NCBI GenBank assembly: GCA_015056735.1
Contig: SVFT01000008.1
Location: forward strand, 62,001-126,000
From: Lachnospiraceae bacterium
Lineage (GTDB): Bacteria > Bacillota > Clostridia > Lachnospirales > Lachnospiraceae
Length of the DNA stretch: 64,000 bases
Direction: 5' to 3'
Part shown: one piece after another, positions 59,958 to 64,000 of the stretch
Numbering within the stretch: the stretch's first letter is position 1
Layout: each line of letters starts with the position of its first letter
Made by a program: the position numbers and the translations under genes
The notes under the pieces: model-generated
Seen by the model: the letters and a program-made list of their open reading frames with translations, nothing else
Databases searched by the model: none
Told to the model about the DNA's origin: nothing

Positions 59958-60752
59958 ATGCAAATCACATTATTGCAGGGCTTGTTGATTGCTTTGGTGG
60001 TGTTCATCTGCTCAATGGACAAGCACATGGAAACGTTTATGTGGTTCCGCCCTTTGGTTGTGGCTTTTTTCACCGGTATTATCCTTGGTGATGTAAAGCT
60101 CGGATTGGAAGCCGGAGCAATAGCGGAACTCTCTTACTTAGGACTCTTAACGGTTGGCGGAACTGTACCGCCTGATCCGTTGTTTGCCGGTTTGATGACA
60201 ACTGTGTTGGCACATACAACAGGATGCGATGTGGCGACAGCGCTTGGTCTGGCAGTGCCTTTTGCATTGGTTGGTCAGTGGATCGGAACAGCAACAAATA
60301 CATTTTATGCAGGTTTTCTTCCTGCAGTTGATAGAGCAGCTGCAGCGGGCGATGAGAAAAAGATCGGTCGCATCATGTTTACAGGCTGGTTTTTGTATTC
60401 CTTTATGTTTGCAATTGCAGCGTTCCTTTCCGTATTTGCATTTCAGAACGGAATCAAGGCCTTTGTTGACAGCTTTCCGGAATGGCTCGTACACGGGTTT
60501 GAAGTTGCGGGAGGTCTGATGCCTGCCGTAGGTCTTGCTCTTCTTCTCGTTGTTATGCTTAAAAAGGAAAACATTGCTTATCTTCTGGTAGGCTTTACGA
60601 TCATGATCATTGCCAACTGCGCGAATATTCTGCCTGTAGCTATTATCGCAGGCTGCATCGCCTTTGTCGTATTTAACAGGGATGTAGAGATGAACAAACA
60701 GAAATCTGCGTCTGCTTCGAATGAGGGAGGAGAGTTTGAAGATGGCATCTAA
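59958..60752 (+). CDS. PTS mannose family IIC component
   Basis: 264 residues, ATG with AAGGAGAAG upstream. About eight membrane helices; GLLIALVVFICSMDKHMETFMWFRPLVVAFFTGIILGDVKLGLEAGAIAELSYLG is the family start with the sugar-channel loop. Makes the membrane channel together with IID, with which it overlaps by 11 bases. Confidence 0.94.
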   Translation: MQITLLQGLLIALVVFICSMDKHMETFMWFRPLVVAFFTGIILGDVKLGLEAGAIAELSYLGLLTVGGTVPPDPLFAGLMTTVLAHTTGCDVATALGLAVPFALVGQWIGTATNTFYAGFLPAVDRAAAAGDEKKIGRIMFTGWFLYSFMFAIAAFLSVFAFQNGIKAFVDSFPEWLVHGFEVAGGLMPAVGLALLLVVMLKKENIAYLLVGFTIMIIANCANILPVAIIAGCIAFVVFNRDVEMNKQKSASASNEGGEFEDGI

Positions 60753-61527
60753 TAAGATTACAAAAAGAGACTTAGATGAAATGGCTGTCCGCTCAATGGC
60801 AGAGCAGTGCTGCTTCAGCTTTGAGCGTATGCAGGCAATCGGATTCTGCTATGGAATGACAAAATGCTTCCGCAAAATTCATGGCGATAACAACAAAGAG
60901 ATGGCGGAAGCTATGGAAAATAACCTTGATTTTATCAACACCGAGCCGCATATGGCAGCGATTCTGCAAGGCTTGATCGTTTCGATGGAGGAAGCGCATC
61001 AGGATCGTACAATGATCCACAGCTTGAAAACCGGTCTGTTCGGACCGCTTGCCGGTCTCGGCGATGCAATCTGGTGGTATACGGCAATGCCGATTATTGC
61101 TTCCATTTGCTGTTCTCTTGCATCGCAGGGAAGTGTGTTCGGACCCATCTTCTATATCCTGTTTTGGGCAGTAACGGCCATTCTGAGCCGTATCTGGTTT
61201 GTACGGTTGGGATATAATGCCGGCGTTAGCAGTATCAAATTTATCGGCGATAATGCGGCATCACTATCCAAAGCTGCGGGCATACTTGGTGTTATGGTTG
61301 TTGGCGGACTGATTCCGAGCTATGTATCTCTTCGCTTTCCGGATTCGTTAGTGATCTCGAGCGTGTCTGTTCAAGGCATTTTTGATTCGATCCTTCCGAG
61401 TCTTTTGCCCCTTGGTATAGTGTTCTTGCTCTACTGGTTGTTTAAGAAGAAGAACGTTAACACCATTAAACTGATCGTTTTGGTCATCGCATTTTCTATT
61501 CTGATGTCCTTCTTCGGAATTCTGTGA
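60742..61527 (+). CDS. PTS mannose family IID component
   Basis: 261 residues from ATG 60742 (GGAGGAG nine bases upstream). KITKRDLDEMAVRSMAEQCCFSFERMQAIGFCYGM opens the family; MEENPHMAAILQG-type N-terminal helices (NTEPHMAAILQGL) and GLFGPLAGLGDAIWW are conserved; hydrophobic C-terminal half. Second membrane subunit of the transporter. Confidence 0.94.
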   Translation: MASNKITKRDLDEMAVRSMAEQCCFSFERMQAIGFCYGMTKCFRKIHGDNNKEMAEAMENNLDFINTEPHMAAILQGLIVSMEEAHQDRTMIHSLKTGLFGPLAGLGDAIWWYTAMPIIASICCSLASQGSVFGPIFYILFWAVTAILSRIWFVRLGYNAGVSSIKFIGDNAASLSKAAGILGVMVVGGLIPSYVSLRFPDSLVISSVSVQGIFDSILPSLLPLGIVFLLYWLFKKKNVNTIKLIVLVIAFSILMSFFGIL

Positions 61528-61566
61528 TGCGGCGGATATGATAGAAAGGAAACACCTTCTGTACAA

Positions 61567-62565
61567 ATGATAAATTTTGATGAAAAAACAATTATTGAAA
61601 ACGGTGAACTGATCTACAGACAGCGCGACAAGATAGAACATATTGCGGACGAGATAGTAAAAACGGGATTTGATCTGCTGCTGTTTACTTCAAGCGGTGG
61701 ATCACAGGCAATGCTTGATCCGTTCACGTTCTATATAAAACACATGTCGTCCCTACAGGCGGAAAGCATTTTATCGGCAGAACTGATGCTTGGCGGATGC
61801 AACAGGATCACGGAGAAAACGGTAGCTTTTCTGACGTCAAAATCCGGAGATACTGCTGAAACGGTTGCTGCGGCAAAGTGGCTGAAAGAGCGAAATGTTC
61901 GCTTGGTAGCAGTTGTCGGAAAAGCTGATTCTGTTCTGGAATCGCTTTGCGATGATACGGTCATATATGGCGAAGGACGTCCGCAAGAGCTGGTTTTCTA
62001 TCTTCTGATCGGTCGGATCTTATACCGTGAGGGTGCTTTCGAAAAGTATCCCCAGTTTGCGGATGAATTAAAGAATTTAGGGCATGCGCTTGCTAAAGTT
62101 CGTATCCAGGCAGATGAAAAGTGCAGAAAGTATGCGGAAGATTATTGTAAGGAACCGTACAATATCTGGATCGGTTCGGGTGATCTTTGGCCGACGGCAT
62201 ATTCCTACAGCATGTGCGTACTGGAAGAAAGCCAGTGGATTCGGACAAAAAGTGTCTCAAGCCCTGAGTTCTTCCACGGAACACTGGAGCTGCTGGAAGA
62301 AGATGTATGCACGACTCTGCTTCTGACCGAAGGCGTGACCAGAGAGTTGGATGAGCGCGTGAAGAAATTTGCAGAGAGGCATACTCGGAAACTCACTTGC
62401 TTTGATTGCCGTGACTATGAGCTTCCCGGTATTAGTAATGAGTTCAGAAATCTTCTAAGTCCGGTTGTTATGGCTGCAGTACTCCAACGCATTAGCAAGA
62501 ATATGGAGGAGATCACCGGTCATAGTCTGGACATTCGGCGATACTATAGGAAAGAGAATTATTAA
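61567..62565 (+). CDS. SIS domain protein, FrlB/GfrE-like deglycase
   Basis: 332 residues. Two SIS folds: FDLLLFTSSGGSQAMLDPF, VAFLTSKSGDTAETVAAAKWL (sugar-phosphate binding) and SVSSPEFFHGTLELLEEDVCTTLLLTEG, where the E-F-x-H-G motif holds the catalytic Glu and His of fructosamine-6-phosphate deglycases such as FrlB. Would split fructoselysine-6-phosphate or a like compound into glucose-6-phosphate and an amino acid. ATG with only GAAAGGA far upstream. Operon with PTS and kinase. Confidence 0.78.
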   Translation: MINFDEKTIIENGELIYRQRDKIEHIADEIVKTGFDLLLFTSSGGSQAMLDPFTFYIKHMSSLQAESILSAELMLGGCNRITEKTVAFLTSKSGDTAETVAAAKWLKERNVRLVAVVGKADSVLESLCDDTVIYGEGRPQELVFYLLIGRILYREGAFEKYPQFADELKNLGHALAKVRIQADEKCRKYAEDYCKEPYNIWIGSGDLWPTAYSYSMCVLEESQWIRTKSVSSPEFFHGTLELLEEDVCTTLLLTEGVTRELDERVKKFAERHTRKLTCFDCRDYELPGISNEFRNLLSPVVMAAVLQRISKNMEEITGHSLDIRRYYRKENY

Positions 62566-62568
62566 ACC

Positions 62569-63450
62569 ATGAAACTGATTGCTCTTGGCGATAATTGCAT
62601 CGATTATTATCATAATACGGGTGAAACCTATCCCGGCGGAAATGCGATCAATGTTGCGGTTCATGCAGCGCGTCAAAACGTTGAGACTGCGTATTTGGGA
62701 GCCTTTGCGGATGACGATATGGCAGAGATCATTAAAAAAGCGCTCTTAGAGAACTGTGTATCGTATTCGAATTGTCCCTGCATTCCGGGGACGACCACGA
62801 AGATATGCAGCTATGACGTAGTAAATGGAGAGAGAAGTTTTGTCGGAGTAGTAGAGGGTGAAAAGTGGGCAGGTCCGATCCGGCTGGATCGGATCCTGCT
62901 TGACTACCTGACAACAGCGGACATCATTGTTTCAAGTTGTAATGCAAAGATTCCGGAGCAGATAGAAAAGCTCGCAAAAATGCCGGGCATATTTGTTTTT
63001 GACTTTGGTGAAAAATTGAAATATCGCGTTCCGGAATACTACGATCAGGTATGCCACAAGATGGATCTGGCGCTGTTTTCCATAGAGAGCATTGGCAAGG
63101 AGACTTTCAGGGATTTCTGTGCGCCCCTTCATGAAAGGGGCGTAATCCATGTTCTTGCTACAATGGGCAGTGACGGTCAGATGATTTCCAATGGCAGAGA
63201 AATATCGAAAATGGTTATTCATAAGGTAAAAGCCTGTGATACAATGGGCGCAGGGGATTCTTTTCTCGCAGGATTTGTTTGTGAACTCGCGCGACAGGGG
63301 TGGCAGAAAGGACAATCTATGTCCATCGAGCGTCTGGAGAAAGCGATGTTATGCGGACAACAGGTTTCGGCATTAAACTGCATGAATCGCGGCGGATTCG
63401 GCAGCAAGGAGAATGATCCCTCAATTAACGAATTCAGCAGAAACGGCTGA
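62569..63450 (+). CDS. FrlD-like PfkB family kinase
   Basis: 293 residues, start three bases after the SIS stop. LIALGDNCIDYYHNTGETYPGGNAINVAVHAARQNV is strikingly like fructoselysine 6-kinase FrlD (GDNCVD, GGNAVNVAV); catalytic MGAGDSFLAGFVCEL (about 226-240). Phosphorylates an Amadori sugar at C6. With a PTS that already phosphorylates during uptake, the kinase seems redundant and may serve a second substrate or a non-PTS entry route. Confidence 0.85.
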   Translation: MKLIALGDNCIDYYHNTGETYPGGNAINVAVHAARQNVETAYLGAFADDDMAEIIKKALLENCVSYSNCPCIPGTTTKICSYDVVNGERSFVGVVEGEKWAGPIRLDRILLDYLTTADIIVSSCNAKIPEQIEKLAKMPGIFVFDFGEKLKYRVPEYYDQVCHKMDLALFSIESIGKETFRDFCAPLHERGVIHVLATMGSDGQMISNGREISKMVIHKVKACDTMGAGDSFLAGFVCELARQGWQKGQSMSIERLEKAMLCGQQVSALNCMNRGGFGSKENDPSINEFSRNG

Positions 63451-63466
63451 ACGGGAATGGGGAAGC

Positions 63467-64000
63467 ATGGAAAAACTAAGTGGGATATTTCTGAACAAAA
63501 CAAGCGCTCTCCCTCTTTATGAGCAGCTTCGGAAGGGGATTCTGGATTGCATTTTAAACGGACAGTTTCCGGCCGGATCAAAACTTCCGACGGAAGAGGA
63601 ATTGTGTGAAATGTATGATATTTCCAGGCCGGTTGCCAGACAGGCTTACAGTGCCTTGATCGAGGCCGGATATATCGAGCGACAGAGGGGAAAAGGGACA
63701 TTTGTAAAAACACCTGATAACCGCGGTCGCTTCATTGATAAACAGATGAGTTTTGCGCAGGAGATGGGAGCACTGGGTCTGGAGCACAGAACGGTTCTTG
63801 TGCGTGCGGAATGGCTTCCTTATGACGAACAACTCTTTTCTCAATTGGGAATGAATGAAAATGATCGTTGCTATCATATAGTAAGAATGCGATATGTGCA
63901 GGGAAAACCTTTTGTCCTGGTTGAGAACTATGTTCCAGAATCGATTTTTCCGGAGATTGACAAGTATGATTTTGCGAAAAGATCCTTATATGGCGTGCTC
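63467..64000 (+). CDS. GntR/HutC family regulator (3' end off window)
   Basis: At least 178 residues from ATG 63467 (GGGGAAG upstream), open at the right edge. The winged HTH LPLYEQLRKGILDCILNGQFPAGSKLPTEEELCEMYDISRPVARQAYSALIEAGYIERQRGKGTFV (14-80) is followed by the start of a UTRA ligand domain (VRMRYVQGKPFVLVENYVPESIFPEI). HutC-type repressors bind a phosphorylated sugar through UTRA. Likely controls the PTS operon through the dyad at 59337. Confidence 0.92.
   Translation, partial: MEKLSGIFLNKTSALPLYEQLRKGILDCILNGQFPAGSKLPTEEELCEMYDISRPVARQAYSALIEAGYIERQRGKGTFVKTPDNRGRFIDKQMSFAQEMGALGLEHRTVLVRAEWLPYDEQLFSQLGMNENDRCYHIVRMRYVQGKPFVLVENYVPESIFPEIDKYDFAKRSLYGVL

Noticed and set aside
1..64000. 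tRNA or rRNA genes
   Set aside because: No cloverleaf with a GTTCGAATC-type arm or rRNA signature was found by eye; a covariance search would settle it.

Overview
The window looks like chromosome (or a large replicon) of a low-to-mid GC Clostridia, most likely a Lachnospiraceae gut or rumen bacterium of the Butyrivibrio kind. Reasons: a PolC-type replicative polymerase, strong AGGAGG ribosome sites, YjdF, LUD-domain, RNHCP, DUF3795 and DUF3781 proteins, a mannose-family PTS with Amadori-sugar enzymes, and many GNAT and XRE genes. The genus is an inference; no rRNA or tRNA is visible.

Layout. 0-10 kb: 3' part of a polC gene, then an accessory stretch: small zinc-ribbon protein, XRE-type regulators, a divergently controlled operon ending in a DUF1016 nuclease, a phosphoesterase, GNATs, an HTH-MNT/HEPN module with a broken HEPN gene, and three small peptides with double-glycine-type leaders (orphan RiPP or bacteriocin precursors). 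10-31 kb: a cassette-like run of short, mostly plus-strand, functionally unrelated single genes (SDR, C26 and C45 hydrolases, DUF4886, PNPOx, VOC, GNAT, FMN reductases, SRPBCC, MerR, YjdF, MmcQ-MGMT). Between them lie truncated, deleted or chimeric copies of the same genes, so the region has been reshuffled by duplication and deletion. 30-46 kb: nucleoside hydrolase, threonine aldolase, chemotaxis receptor, a multiple-sugar ABC transporter, a TetR operon with clear operators, XRE-membrane protein pair, Asp/Glu racemase, a hypoxanthine-DNA glycosylase and a LUD protein. 46-59 kb: RNHCP protein, PdxA family dehydrogenase, a three-gene HipBST-like toxin-antitoxin module overlapping cbiL, TetR-MATE efflux, MBL hydrolase, a nucleotidyltransferase gene pair, WYL regulator-isochorismatase-GNAT operon and a PfkB kinase. 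59-64 kb: a GntR-controlled PTS IIB-IIC-IID operon with two SIS deglycase-like proteins and an FrlD-like kinase, probably for fructosamines (fructoselysine or glucoselysine).

Two patterns stand out. First, a 19-base element, AACTCGTTTGAAAAAGTGC and variants, occurs seven times at three places. The gene-proximal copy always fills the spacer between a -35-like and a -10-like box, and twice the element forms 33-bp tandem repeats. The genes downstream (a regulator, an MNT antitoxin-like gene, an AAA_14/DUF4143 ATPase) are unrelated, and at one site the array has replaced the 5' end of another gene. This looks like a mobile promoter or recombination element. Second, fragments of at least six cassette genes recur, with junctions that can be read from the sequence.
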